From contig JAGYVD010000006.1 in the NCBI GenBank assembly GCA_021209875.1, positions 3,720,001-3,784,000 of the forward strand: a stretch of 64,000 bases of DNA, written 5' to 3'. Every line of letters starts with the position of its first letter. Position 1 is the first letter of the stretch. Source of the DNA: Rosellinia necatrix. Its lineage: Eukaryota > Ascomycota > Sordariomycetes > Xylariales > Xylariaceae. A model generated the notes under the pieces. It was not told the origin of the DNA. It was given only the letters and a program-made list of their open reading frames with translations, and ran no database searches. Below are positions 1 to 11,663 of this stretch, piece by piece. The position numbers were made by a program, and so were the translations under genes.

Positions 1-171
1 ACCAAAGTATTGGCAGGTATAATCCTTCCACCTTTCACCTCCCGTACTACGACAAATCATCACGATTCCACGCCTCGCACGCCCCGCCAAGAACTGACAA
101 TAACGCGCACAGCCATTTCCGAATCCACGACCTCAATCAAGCAAGCAAAACGCCGCTGTTGACAACCTAAA

Positions 172-1383
172 ATGCCTCAAGACCCGAACCTTTACGGGCA
201 ACGGCCAGCGAAGAAACAAAAGAGGGAGATATCACTCTCGAATTCGCTATCATTCACGTCACAACTCAGCTCGCTCATATCATCGCCAACGGTTACATCC
301 TCGTCGTCATCCGGGGGTGTTGCTTCCTCGTCAGGGCGTCCGCGCCCCTCCAAGACAAAAGATGACATATTCTCCTCGATAAAGGCGAGCCGGAAGTCCG
401 GTCAATCCTCACGAAGGGACAACGACAGATCAACGAACCCCGAAAGCTCCAACAGCAAGATCAAACTCAAGCATGTGCACAACACGGAGGAGGAGAAACA
501 AGATTTCGCGCGCGCCCGGCGCAAGATGGAAGAGAAGGCGCGCCTGTACGCGGCCATGAAGCGCGGCGACTACATCGCCAAGGGAAACGAGGCGGCGCCC
601 CTCGTGGACTTTGACCGGAAGTGGGCAGAGCGGCACCCCGAAGACGACGACAACCGGTACTCGAGCTCGGGCAGCGATAACGAGTCTTCGGACGACGGCG
701 GCGGCGGCACAGCGGCTACAGAGATGGTGGAATACCAGGACGAGTTCGGCCGCACGCGGACGGGCACGCGGGCCGAGGTGCAGCGGCTGCAGCGGCGCGC
801 GGCGCGGTCGGCGCTCGGGGCGGTGGAGCTCGAGGACATGGCGGCGGTGCCGACGGTGCAGCCCAGCCGGCTGATCTTCGGGGACGCGATCCAGACGGGG
901 GCGTTCAACCCGGAGGCGGCGACGGCGGACGCGATGGCGGCGCTGGCGGCGAGGCGCGACCGGGCGCCCACGCCGCCGCCCGACACGCACTTCGACGGCG
1001 ACGCCGAGATCCGCACCAAGGGCACCGGCTTCTACCGGTTCTCGCGCGAGGAGGACCGCCGCGCCCGCGAGATGGAGGACCTCGCCGCCGAGCGCGAGAA
1101 CACGGAGCGCGTGCGGCGCGCGCGCGCCGCCGACAGGGACCGCCGCCGCAGGGACATCGAGGAGAGGCGGCGGAAGATCGGCGCCCGCCGCGCCGAGAAG
1201 CTCGCCGACAGCTTCCTCGACGGCCTCGCGGGCGAGATGGGGGCTGCCGCTGCCACTGGCACTGCTGCTACTGCTGCTGTTGCTGCTGCTGATACTGATA
1301 CTACTCAGGTTGGGGAGGGAGATAGAGGGACCGAGACGGGAGACGGGGGATCGAAGCTTGTCGCCGTTGAAACTGATCCTTGA
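172..1383 (+). CDS. CCDC174-family (DUF4078-type) nuclear coiled-coil protein
   Basis: Single-exon gene of 403 codons starting at the first ATG after a pyrimidine/adenine-rich leader. The N-terminus is basic and serine-rich (KKQKRE near residue 14, a likely nuclear signal). A charged helix at about 105-130 is followed by the family signature LVDFDRKWAERHP (about 144-156), an acidic Ser/Asp stretch, and the block YQDEFGRTRTGTRAEV (about 188-203). The hallmark DUF4078 motif GTGFYRFSREE begins near residue 284 and runs into a long Arg/Glu coiled coil. The tail is Ala/Thr-rich and low complexity. Animal CCDC174 is a nuclear protein linked to splicing and exon-junction factors, so a role in RNA processing is inferred, not shown. 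Codon third positions become very GC-rich in the second half. Confidence 0.85.
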   Translation: MPQDPNLYGQRPAKKQKREISLSNSLSFTSQLSSLISSPTVTSSSSSGGVASSSGRPRPSKTKDDIFSSIKASRKSGQSSRRDNDRSTNPESSNSKIKLKHVHNTEEEKQDFARARRKMEEKARLYAAMKRGDYIAKGNEAAPLVDFDRKWAERHPEDDDNRYSSSGSDNESSDDGGGGTAATEMVEYQDEFGRTRTGTRAEVQRLQRRAARSALGAVELEDMAAVPTVQPSRLIFGDAIQTGAFNPEAATADAMAALAARRDRAPTPPPDTHFDGDAEIRTKGTGFYRFSREEDRRAREMEDLAAERENTERVRRARAADRDRRRRDIEERRRKIGARRAEKLADSFLDGLAGEMGAAAATGTAATAAVAAADTDTTQVGEGDRGTETGDGGSKLVAVETDP

Positions 1384-3060
1384 TGATTATGACGGGAAAT
1401 TCCCTCGAGGATAGTATGTTTATATCGATATATATACGCAGCCTAATATCAGCCGTCCACGGTGGCTCCGGGGAATGCTAACAGAAGCTTGACCAAGATA
1501 TCATCACAGAGATACGCCGGCGCTGAGTGCTGATTTTGAAGTCCCGCGCCCAGGTGCCGATCGAACGCCACGGCTGTAAGGTATGGGCTAGGGGATGCCC
1601 ATATCTCCTGCCAACTACTGCCTTTACTAAAGACACAGTTGTACGCGGAGAGGAGCTCCCGACGTTATGCGATAGGTATACCTAATTCTAGATACCACTT
1701 TCTACATATACGCCTGTCAGACAACTCGAGCTCCATAGTGGTTAGGGGCTTGTTTATCATCTGATAAGTTGTATTTTAAGCTCCGAGGCGTGAAGGATTG
1801 GTGGAGGTACAGGGAAATAAACTGTCAGCGCTTGAGCGATGCACAGTCTAAGAACCATACATCAAATCACGACTACCCCTTGATACTGTCGTTCGTCATA
1901 TGGTGCAATTTCTCTCAGTCTCTCAGGCTAACAGCTGACTTATGATCGTCTTTGACTCCCGTTTTTAAATTTCCTCTACTCGTCGCCAGCTGCCTCAGGA
2001 TGTCAATCCTTGTCCACCCGGAATAGGCTATTAAACGAACTCTAGTGATGCCTTGAACGCGTACTTAGTCGGAGGACTAATATTATATTATGGATGTTGT
2101 CTCATCCCAAAAATGAGGGGAGGTCTTGTTATTCGGCGAACGCTTCGCTGTGGACAAGCTTTCGTCCTATATTCACCACGTTTCCATCCCGTCCCCATGG
2201 CGTGTGCACACTGAACGGCCTTTTCGACCTCGTCATTTTTTCCACCGATAGTATCACTTCATCTGGGGGTCCGGTGCCGGGCGCTCCCAGGCGCCGTATT
2301 TTTTTTTTTTTTTTTTCCTGGGTGGACTCGTATAAGAATGACCTTCCCGACGATATGTCCCAAAAGACTTGATATTTGAAGTAGTTGAGAGTCTCGATTA
2401 CTGACGACCAGGGACCACTATACTGCCTAATAAATTGGTATCATGAAAATCTTATCAGGGCGCTTCTTATACTCGCCAGTTTGCGCCCTTGGGACGCCGT
2501 GCTAGTCGCTGGTCACATCTCGGGCACGCGCTGTCTTCATTCTTACGCATCACCGCCATTGACATACAGGTTCTGTCGCGCGGGGAGACATGCTGTGTGA
2601 CGAGAAGAGCGTTTTAGTATTTCCCTCGATCACCGTGATGATATCTTTACAGTACTGGACTGCGGCCCGGCGTCAATACCGTCTCTTCAAAAAGGCGCTG
2701 TGCTTAAAGGCCTTGGGTGTTTCGAGACAGGTAATTTCGCCATTGGCGACACTGATAATTCTGGAATGAAAACAACTTCACGATTTGGGTTGACAGAACG
2801 CCAACGGCGTCGCGGGTGTCGTTGGTATTGTTTTTAATGAGTGTCAAAGATTTGGACTTGTTCCTGTTGAGTGATGGTTCCCCGACAGGATGGGCTTTTC
2901 AAGTATTTCCGGCGCCAATCTGCAAATCGACCAGATATTGCTTGGTCTCTGTAGAGGCATCGTTCGTCGTTCGGACCAGGGCCCGTAGTTGGATTAGGTA
3001 CATCTAGTTTTCGGGATTCCGCGATTTCATGCTGTTCCTAACCAGAGGTCAGCCGCCAAC
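1384..3060. other. Intergenic spacer
   Basis: About 1.7 kb between the CCDC174 gene and the STAND-like fragment. It contains a T-run of about 16 at 2289-2305 and no ORF that looks like a gene. On the minus strand, 2690-3040 keeps open, coding-like stretches that may be a decayed downstream part of the fragment at 3061-3449. Confidence 0.5.
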
Positions 3061-3449
3061 TCAGGTGTTAATCCCATCTACAGCTGGAGTTTTCATCTTT
3101 CTGACAGTGCCGAGCGTGGGTTCGTGCTTGGCCATCCTAGCCTCAAATTCTTGGAGAGGGCCCAGGCATTGCATTGCAATAGCTCTGATCCGCTCAATAT
3201 GTTGAAGTTCATCCGGAAGCGAAGGTCGCAACGTGAACGCTTGCTCGCAGACCGAGCGTAGGAAGCCAAGTTCTACAGCTAGCCGTTGGAAGTACAGCGG
3301 AGCAGACCGACAAGTCCGGACCTCATTCACAATACGCTCAACAACGCCGGCGATGGCGACAACATCGCCGACGCTAACATAGTTAGAAGAAGCCTGCGTG
3401 CGAAACGGCCATACGCCAATAACCATCCATGCCTGTATCCAAATGACAT
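3061..3449 (-). pseudogene. N-terminal fragment of a fungal STAND/ubiquitin-like-domain family protein
   Basis: Read as complement(join(3061..3373,3433..3449)), the product begins MSFGYSVGDVVAIAGVVE. MSFG(F/Y)SxGD is a common start for a large fungal family with an N-terminal helical domain, often followed by a ubiquitin-like or NACHT-type domain. The rest is helical with spaced Leu/Cys, and its AIAMQCLGPLQEF stretch fits the same domain. Joining needs a 59-nt intron with a GC donor (AG|GCATGG) and a TTAG acceptor next to a CTAAC branch site; exons of 17 and 313 nt then make 110 codons including stop. The ORF ends after 109 residues, where relatives continue for hundreds. Open stretches persist at 2690-3040, so this may be a truncated pseudogene or a gene with more exons that I could not join. 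Confidence 0.42.
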
Positions 3450-4284
3450 AGCGCTTACTTCTATCAAGTAAACCGGATGAGATCAGTGGGTTGGTCTCCC
3501 TTCCCTCGTGGGCGTCCACGTTAGGCAATGTGATATATTTACAAGTCTAATAGTTTGCTTCGTCGAGGTTAAAGCCTGGAGAGATGACTAGTAGCAAGTT
3601 GTAACTAAAAAAGCATGAAGAAGCTAAATCAATGGTATAACAAGCAAGGACGCACGTAATTAGCACTATCCTCCCAGCCCTTGGGCACTACCGAATCAAG
3701 GGACGGCGGGTGTGTAAAAAACGTCCCGACCACCATTGAAAACCACCCTTCGTGGGGAGGTGGCCCTTTATAGGGGTCCTGACCGGACTGGTCGGTGCGA
3801 GTGCTAGCCTAGTTAGGTGTAGAATCCCATCATTATACCCGGAACCTTCATTTTCTTGTCCTTTTTATATTAATATTTAAATAACTATTCATATATATAG
3901 GTATATATAAACGTTGACAGGTAAAGACTGGCATCGCTAAAATGAGGTATACACACACATAGTGGAGGTTAGTAGGTAAAAACCGAGCAGCATATGTAGG
4001 CAACCAATCCTGGTACCTCAACATGACAACCAATGACACCGGTTTTTTCTAGGACAACAAATAAAAAAAAAAAAAACCTTGTAATACCTGGAATACCAAA
4101 ATACAGTAGCCAACAACGATGTTCTCCTCACGTAGTTTTCCAAAACGCCGGTATGTAATGCCTGCCTGTGCTTATGTCCGTCCCACGCTATGTACAGATT
4201 CTCCAGGCATGGTGGCTGGATTCGAAATCAAAATAGTTTTGGACTGGGATTCGCTGCAAGAAAAACAATCAACACAACCCAGTG
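3450..4284. other. Intergenic spacer with AT-rich patch
   Basis: Probable promoter and leader for the minus-strand fragment (to about 3800), then a strongly AT-rich patch at 3860-3920 and an A-run at 4064-4078. No gene seen. Confidence 0.5.
3765..3772 (-). promoter_or_regulatory. Candidate TATA box for the STAND-like fragment
   Basis: On the minus strand this reads TATAAAGG, about 320 bp upstream of the proposed ATG at 3449. It sits beside a short inverted repeat (CCACC ... GGTGG). The assignment rests only on position and sequence. Confidence 0.3.
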
Positions 4285-6649
4285 TTAGGTTACCCACCAT
4301 ATACATCCGCAATCGCTTAGTTCGTTGCCATTTGACGTATCATCGCCCCGACTCTTTAGGGGCTGGCCCAAATCACGTTTGAATAGGTACCCTAACGTCT
4401 CCGTGTCCTCTGCCATCAGCTCGGAAATCTGTATCTCGATTGGATTTCCCTTGTCGTCTTTTACAGGACGAGCCTTCATACCCTTATCAGTGATCTCGAC
4501 TTGGCTGCATATCGGCGCAGGTGATTCAATTTCGGCATTGCGGCGCTCCTCAACTTTGACTATCCTTGGATACGGTGGGAAGGGAGGCGGTATCATGGGT
4601 GGACGACTGAAGTAATCAGGTTTTGCCGACGACGTATGGGTTGTTTCAGAAGATGTTGAAGACGTTGTCCATGAACTCGCAGGTGGTGGGGTCAGCGAAT
4701 GAGAGCGTGGAAGGCCGTCTTTGTAGTCGTCGTCATCGTCGTCATCGTCATCATATAGCCGCCCGGGTGAGCCTCTGCGGAATGCATAATGATCTTGCGT
4801 CCCCGTTGACGTTGGTGCTCCGGTGGGTAACGTGGTGCTAGATGAGCTCGGGCTGGTAGGGTACATGGGGTACTTAAAGCTGCTATTCTGGCCAGCATAT
4901 ATGAAGACCTCGAGCAGCGTACCTTGCCATGTGCAAATCCACGGTTTATCACCACTTTGTGCTAGACCTTTTCGTTTGAAATCAGAGCCGAACATCATGC
5001 GGCTTTGTATCGTGTCTGCTGAAGTTGTGTTACTGTACGGCGTTAAAAACTCCTCTGGCAAGATAATCGTTTTGTTGTAGGGAAGTGCGAAGGCCCAGGC
5101 CGCGCCTCGCGAGGGTTCGAAGGTATCGTTGACGAGGTGAAGTTGTTGGTTGATTATTAACGGTGGTTGTACACCGTACATATACACAAATGAGTCCATT
5201 GTATACGAACCATTATAGGCAAAGTCTAACGCATACGCTGCAATATCTGCAGCGCCTGGCATCCAACTGATACTCATAGTTAGTTGAGACATAATCGCTT
5301 CGCAGTTCCATGCTTGACCCTGGGTCGGGTCTTTGAAGCAAGTGTTTGAGAAACGAGGACCCAAGAGGGGTAGGGAGTATTGGCCCAGGGCCAAAGGCGG
5401 CAAGCCTGGTGGCACAGTAGACAAGGGTATAAATCCGGGAGCAGGCCTTGTTGCTGGATAGGGTGGTCTGCGAGTGTGTTAGCCTTCATGCAAAAGATGG
5501 GCGGAGAACCAATGAACCGTACTTGTGATCCTGGCCTTTGCCGAGATGAGGTGCTAATACAGTGCCGATGACTGTTCCTACAACCACACCTAACATGACC
5601 AGCACAATCACACCCAGTACTACAGCCCAGCACGGGACGACACCCCAGACTTTTCGTCTTGCGGCTGTTTTCCAGTTCGGAGTGCTTTTTTCGTTTGTCA
5701 CGGCAAGGGCAGCCGTGTTGATCGAGTGATGACTGGCCTCTGACGTGAAACTCCGTATAGACCGACGCGACTGAGGGGAGTTTAATTGATTCAAGTCCTC
5801 TGTTGATGCGAATTCCGGGTTTCGGGTTGCCAAGCCAATCCCACCAGCACCTGGGATTTCAAGACTCTGCTGTGGAGCGGGCGGAGCGGGCGCTGGTTCG
5901 GTTGCATTCATGCCTATAGCCTTCTGGGCATACGCCTCCATCGGATACCGTGTGTACGGTGGCAATTGCTCCGTATGGCCATCGGGACCTATCATATCCG
6001 CTACTTCTTCTCCATCTGGGCCAATTCTTCTTTGGTAATTTCCCTCTCTGCCGGGGAAGCCGGGATTGATCTCCCTCTGCGGTGAAGGGTCGCTGGCCCC
6101 GTCGACCCCGGCCCCCACATCCTGTGGATATATACCGTACGGATGGGCCGGACGTCGTGGTCCATTATAAGATCGCTCGGAGATAGGCGCGGTTGATGTG
6201 GTTGCTAAGCTGGCGGTCCTAGCTAATCGAACGTCTTGCGGGTACATCTGGTAAGGATGTGAAGGCCCCGACGGTCCTTCGTAGGGCGTTTCAGCGGGCA
6301 TAGTATGAGGATCAGTAGACATGGTCGACGACCTCACGGGGGCCCGTTCCACTCTATTATAGGCAAGCGAGTAAGGCTCATTGGCAAGGGAAGGCTTCGA
6401 CACGCTCGAAGGACGTGGGGACATAGCGCGTGCGACCGGAGGTTCTAGGGAGGACACGGACGGACGTGCGACGTGGGATGCATTATGATTCTGTGCGACT
6501 TCGACGGGCCGAAAGCCGTCGGAAATTGCCATCGCCTCCAGGTCATAATCGTCGTCGTCCACGCCCAGCACGTGTGAGAGTCTTGTGGACGTCCTGCGCG
6601 GCATACCGCGGTCCAATTCGGACGACTTGGCATTGCCTGGGTCGCCCAT
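4285..6649 (-). CDS. Single-pass membrane glycoprotein, DUF7820-type
   Basis: Complement(join(4285..5467,5523..6649)); the 55-nt GT-AG intron splits a Lys codon (CAC AA|A CCA), and the product is 769 aa. The cytosolic-looking N-terminal half is rich in Pro, Ser and Arg, with LEAMAISDGFRP near the start and two similar HPYxxYPQDV repeats. One hydrophobic segment (about 337-365, VLGVIVLVMLGVVVGTVIG) follows a basic AARRKVW, which suggests type II topology. The outer half has the conserved pattern CFKDPTQGQAWNC, ALDFAYNGSYTMDSFVYMYG and several N-glycosylation sites (NGS, NDT, NKT, NTT, NSS). An Asp-rich run, a Ser/Thr tail and a Cys/Trp-rich end follow. This layout matches a fungal family annotated as DUF7820, whose function is unknown. 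Start chosen as the first ATG of exon 1. Confidence 0.8.
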
Positions 6650-9109
6650 TGCCGTAGTACTCGGGGGCGGGGGCGACGAGGGCGACGAGAATAGCGAGCG
6701 AGCCGATCAGTCGGGTCGATCGGCGGCTCTGATGAGCGTCGATGCTCGCAGCACCAGCGGCTTGACGGAGGGGGCGGTCAGCTCGTTGGCACCATCGAGA
6801 AAGGCTTATTCGTCGATTGTTGAGTTGATCGGATGGCCAAGGCCTTCGATTTGCGTTCTTTGTGGCGTCGTTAATCAATCAATTCGCGGGTGGTACTGCT
6901 GGGCCGCAGGTTTCTGTCGTCACGCCGATGTCACAATGGTGGTTGACGGAGGTTGATGCTGGCCGATGGTGGTTGGGGGCTGGTGATGTTGGTGTTGTTA
7001 TTGTTGTTGTTGTTGTTGTTCGTGTTTGTGTCTGTGTCTGCTACCGTCAGGATCTGACTCGCAGGACGGAGAGTGGCTGTACAGCAGCGCAAAGACCAGC
7101 CAAAGACCAGCCAAAGACAGGAGTGGTGGACGTTGGCAAAACTGGAGTTAGCCGGTCCACCCGTCCTGGCCGCTTGGACATGGGATGGCCAGAGCGCGAG
7201 AGGACTTCGACGTATCAGGGGCGCTCGAAGGGGGTGGAGGGGGTGACCTCTCGGGTCCATTTCGACACTAGTGGGTTTCGGAAGTTGGCACGGAAAGGTA
7301 GCTAATAAAAGGCGCGGTTGAACCGCTCCAGACTTGCCGGGTTAGGCCCTAAATGGTTCGAACTCGGAAGACCTGCCTGGATTTGATTGGCTTATACGCA
7401 GATCATTTCCCACTCCTCCCACTCCTCCCACTCTCTCCAGAGAGGCAGTTAGTGACTGCAGGTGGTAAATAGTACCGCGCCTACACTACACTACCTACAA
7501 CTACCTAAGGGTTAGGGTCGTCTACCTCGCGGTAGCGTGCCTGTCAACGCTCTCCAGGCATCTGAGCAGGTATATTGTATTGGCTGCCCGTACTTGCGTT
7601 AACCCACCCGCCAACAGGGTACAGCTACAGCTACCTAGGTCCCTGTTGTACTTGCCATGCCGTGTACTACTGCATATACCACCTACCCAGATAGTACACA
7701 CCCTCCCATTACACCACGTCACTAGTAGTAAGTTCTAGATTACTGCCGCTGCGAACTCAAGGTGGTTTTCTCGGAGGACTCTATCTCCTACCTACATGGT
7801 TGTACGGCAGTTTATTGAGCTTCCAAGGGATGCATCAGCATAGAGTCATCATCAAGCACGCCGCCACTACTGTAGTGCGAACCCCAATGCCAGGCGCATC
7901 CGGGGTAGAATGCTACCTACCGACAAGATTGCTGGCAACCGTGGGCTTCTCGACAAGCCCGTTGGGGCCTCGCCCAGAACCTCTCGAATCTTATAAAGGC
8001 TGACTAAAGCGGGCTCAGGTTGGGAGGACGCAGTACGCACACTGATCGAGAAAGATACAGTTAGTTAGCGAGGCTCGTCGCATCTTTATCTGTGCACCCA
8101 ACACGCTGCGGCGCTGCGTTCCTCATGGCTCTCATTCAGGGGCCCTCTGCACGGCACTCTCGCGGGTCGGTCGGCGGCCCTGGACGGCGACGCCACTCGC
8201 AAATCAGCGAGGGGAGGATAAATTAGTTCCGTAAACACTAAGTCTCTTCCTCGTCGTGCGGCCGACCACCACACCTCCCGTTCCAGTGAAGGTGGGTCGA
8301 GGATCTGTCGAGACCAAGCAGGGAAATCGACGTCTTTGCTCGGCTTCAGGGCAAGCAAGTAGGCTTTCCCTGATGCGGGCCACTATCGAGCCAGCGCTCT
8401 GGAAAACCTAATCGACCAGCGGCTCTTGGTTATTAGGACAGATTGAAACCTTGCCCTTCTCCCCGTTTGGTTTCTCAGATCTCGGGTGTTTCGAGGGCAA
8501 AGCCGTGCCAAGTTGAAACAACGGCGGACGCTTGACTGGACCAGGGAATGGGCACCAGCGCCGTGACGTGAAGGGGTCAGTTGGACCATAATTCTGGGGT
8601 GCGAAGTCTTACGGCGAAGATACGAGCAGAGATACGAGCGAAGAGTTGAGCTCAGCTAACCTAACCGGTCCAGAAAGGGCAAGGATGTCTCAACCACGTT
8701 ACACTTGGCGAGCGATTCTCGGAATAACATGGGAGCGACATATTGTTATCGAGCTCCCCCCTTAACCGCACACTGCCGATAGTTAGAGGCACACTACATC
8801 CCTACTTGTTGTCTTTCTACAGTCTGGTCCATGACCCTCCTATCTCGATGGAGTACACTGCTGGTAATAATACCCAGAGTGCTGCCGGCTATCGATGGTG
8901 TTCACCTACAGTATCTTGACAAGAAGCCCTGGCCGGTTAAAAGCTTCGGGTTTTCCCGTCCTATTACGAGCACCTCCCCGATAGGGTTCACCTCAATCTA
9001 GATGTACCGCGGAGTAAGCACCTTGCTTCGCCCATGGCCTTGTGGCCAATGAACCCTTATTTAGTCTGGGGAAATAACACCTTGCTACTACCTGGGCCTG
9101 GTACCTACC

Positions 9110-9140
<31 letters not shown>

Positions 9141-10036
9141 CGATGCAGTCATCGGCGAAGGCCCTTCGGTGCAGCAAATGAGTGCACATGGCATCGAAGG
9201 TTTACAATTCCAAGCGTTCATGCGTCTACCTCCCACCTTTACAAGAGCTGTGGTCTCTTACCCTTCTGTATGCTGGATTCTTAATCGCATTTGCCGCGCC
9301 ATCCGGCTCCCGGTCTACCTACCTACTTAATCAAAAGCACTTAGGAGACCAGTGTACGATTCTCGAAGCGGATAATCCAGCTCGGCTTAGCACGATATGT
9401 TCTCAGCTCAAGGGGAGCCATCGCCTTAGTCCTGTTCAGCCTTTAACAAAACGTGAACTGATTGTGACTAAATCGTCCATCTATCTATTTCCGGCTATCA
9501 ACTAGTACAAACCTTGTTCATATCCTTGTTCATATCCCTCCGGGTCGTTCTATGCCATATCTTACTCCCTATACTCGCTCTCCTTTGCGTCGCTACGCGA
9601 TGTAGTAATCAGCATCTTACGAGCCGGTATGTTAGGCATGTCGTATATGTACCGTAACGTATGTGCCGGTCCAGTATGACGCCATCCTCACTGTACATCG
9701 CGTTCATCTCGATGCTCCGATATCAGCCCTACTAGAATGGGACTTGGGCCGCCGTTCCACTTGCCTCTCCAAGTCATTCCAAGTCATTCGCCGTCTAAAC
9801 TGGCGATTGCTGCTATCCCCAATACTATACAACTATACATATACATATTTCTCGGGCGGACGGCTTTGATTCACGGCTTACGCTACCGGGTTTCAACGCC
9901 TATACTCCTCCCAAGTCCATCTTCCTACTTTTCTGTGTAGTGCAGACCGGCACTGGCGATTATCCGGCGGCCAACAATCAGATTACACATAGCACCGCCA
10001 TCAGACGAAGCGCCCCCCATTCTTGGAAAAAAAAAA
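6650..10036. other. 3.4-kb intergenic spacer
   Basis: Contains the probable promoter of the minus-strand membrane protein, a GTT/ATT tract (6990-7020), three tandem copies of an AAAGACCAGCC-like unit (7089-7120) and a TAG microsatellite (9109-9140). ORFs here are short and have no family features. The leader of Egt2 ends in an A-run at 10027-10037. Confidence 0.55.
9109..9140. repeat. (TAG)n microsatellite
   Basis: About ten uninterrupted TAG/GTA units in a gene-free spacer. Confidence 0.9.
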
Positions 10037-11663
10037 ATGAAGAAAAAATTTATGTCGGTACCCTTTGGCAAGCCGATGCGCGAGGCGCACTTCAGCTTTG
10101 CAACCCAGTACGTGCCACTAAATCACGGCTCGTTCGGGACTTTCCCAGACACTGTACGTGATTACCAGCGAAGGTTACAGAGCGAGACTGAGGCCCGCCC
10201 TGACACCTTCATCCGGTTCACCTATCCCGGTACGCGTCCCCGGTGTTGTATATTTTCCCGTTCCGGCAAATATCGTATTCCTCCTCGCTCCTACCTGCAC
10301 CTAAACTCCAAAGTACGGCAAAGCCAGATTGTGCAATAAAAGGCGGTACTTTCTAATCCCTAAACTCTTATAGAGCTCCTGCTTCAAGCAAGACAGGCCG
10401 TAGCACCACTTCTGGGGGCGGATGCCGAAGAAGTGGTTTTCGTACCTAATGCTCTCACTGGTATCAATACGGTGTTGAGAAACCTGGAATACGTAGAGGG
10501 CGATGTCATCTTGCATTTCAACACCATATATGGTGGTTGCCTCAAGACCATACGCTCGCTAGAGGAGACGACCCCCGTTCGCGGCTACAGTATTGACTTG
10601 ACCTATCCTATTGGAGATGATGATATCCTGCACAGAGCAAGCACTGCGCTCGCCGCCATACGGCACCAGCGGAGGCGAGTTGTGCTGGCCATGTTTGATA
10701 CCGTTCTTACCTTCCCCGGCGTGCGTTTCCCCCTGGGAGTCGCTCGTCGGATTCTACAAGCAGCATAATATCATGACTTGCATCGACGCCGCTCACGGTA
10801 TAGGAAATATTGACTTGGCTCACCTCGCCCAGGTCGGACCGGATTTTGTGATCAGTAACTGCTACAAGTGAGCCTATTTCCCCCCCTTTTGCTATATATG
10901 TTTTAGCCCTATGGTTTTCCCCCCCGGCGGCTGAATTCCAATAGATGGCTCATGGTCCCCCCGGGGTTGCGCAATCCTATATGTCCCCAAACGCAACCAG
11001 CACCTGATTAAGACGTCATACCCGACCGATGGGCGCTACCTACCCGAGGCCGAGAGGGAGGCGATGCCGCCGACCAAGTACTTCGGCAGTCTCTTCGAAC
11101 ACGTCTCGACCATCGACACATCGCCATACCTCTGCGTGCTGGCCGCGCTGGATTTCAGAAATGCGATATGCGGCGGCGAGGCACGGGTGCTCGCCTACTG
11201 CGCGGGGCTCGCGAGGGAAGGGGGCGCGCTGATGGCGACGCTGATGGGGACGGAAGTCCTTTCCCAAAGCGGTAGTGCTCTAGAAGACTGCTGCTTCACG
11301 AACGTGAGGCTCCCGCTCGACATCGACATCGACGACGACCAAGACGGCAGGGCACCACGGGAGGGTTGTGGCAGTGACAGCGGCGGCGGCGGCGGCGGCA
11401 GGGGGGAAGGGATTCCTCATGGGGAAGCCCAGGCGGTGGCCGATTGGATGACGGGGACGAGCGTTCGCGAATTTGACACGTATATAGCGGTTAGATATTA
11501 CGCCGGCCGCCTCTGGACCAGGATCTCGAGCCAGATCTACCTCGAGCTTCCTGACTTCGCATGGGCGGCCGGGGTGTTGCTTGAACTCTGCGCACGCGCG
11601 CGACGGGGCGATTGGAGGCCAGCCGTGGTAGATGTCCCATCGCCGTGGTTGGAAAACCGGTAG
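10037..11663 (+). pseudogene. egt2: Hercynylcysteine sulfoxide lyase (Egt2) with two C-run frameshifts
   Basis: Exons 10037-10229, 10374-10867 and 10945-11663, with introns of 144 and 77 nt carrying good GT-AG signals. The fold is a PLP-dependent class-V aminotransferase/cysteine-desulfurase type. Egt2 performs the second step of fungal ergothioneine synthesis, cleaving hercynylcysteine sulfoxide. Visible motifs are PMREAHFSFA, LNHGSFGTFP, ARPDTFIRFTYP, EVVFVPNALTG, CIDAAHGIGNIDLAHLAQ and VISNCYK-W, whose PLP-binding Lys codon is split by intron 2. The frame breaks twice, each time by one extra C: 10729-10733 has five C where the frame needs four, and 10957-10962 has six where it needs five. 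All other motifs and splice sites are intact, and without the two bases the exons total 1404 nt, an exact codon multiple. Either sequencing errors or very recent inactivation. A second ATG at 10052 is an alternative start. Confidence 0.85.

Noticed and set aside
430..1262. Three long ORFs on the minus strand opposite the CCDC174 gene
   Set aside because: They are GC-rich antisense shadows with Arg/Ala-rich translations. The plus-strand protein carries clear family motifs.
3660..3840. Possible solo LTR next to the STAND-like fragment
   Set aside because: A TATA-like site and an inverted repeat are present, but there are no clear TG..CA ends and no target duplication. A plain promoter explains it as well.
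7505..7515. GGGTTAGGG resembling telomere repeat (also near 23888)
   Set aside because: Single short matches inside ordinary spacer DNA; no array.
10868..10944. Explaining the Egt2 frame breaks by alternative splicing
   Set aside because: Both extra bases lie within exons away from splice sites, and no GT/AG pair nearby restores the frame without deleting conserved residues.
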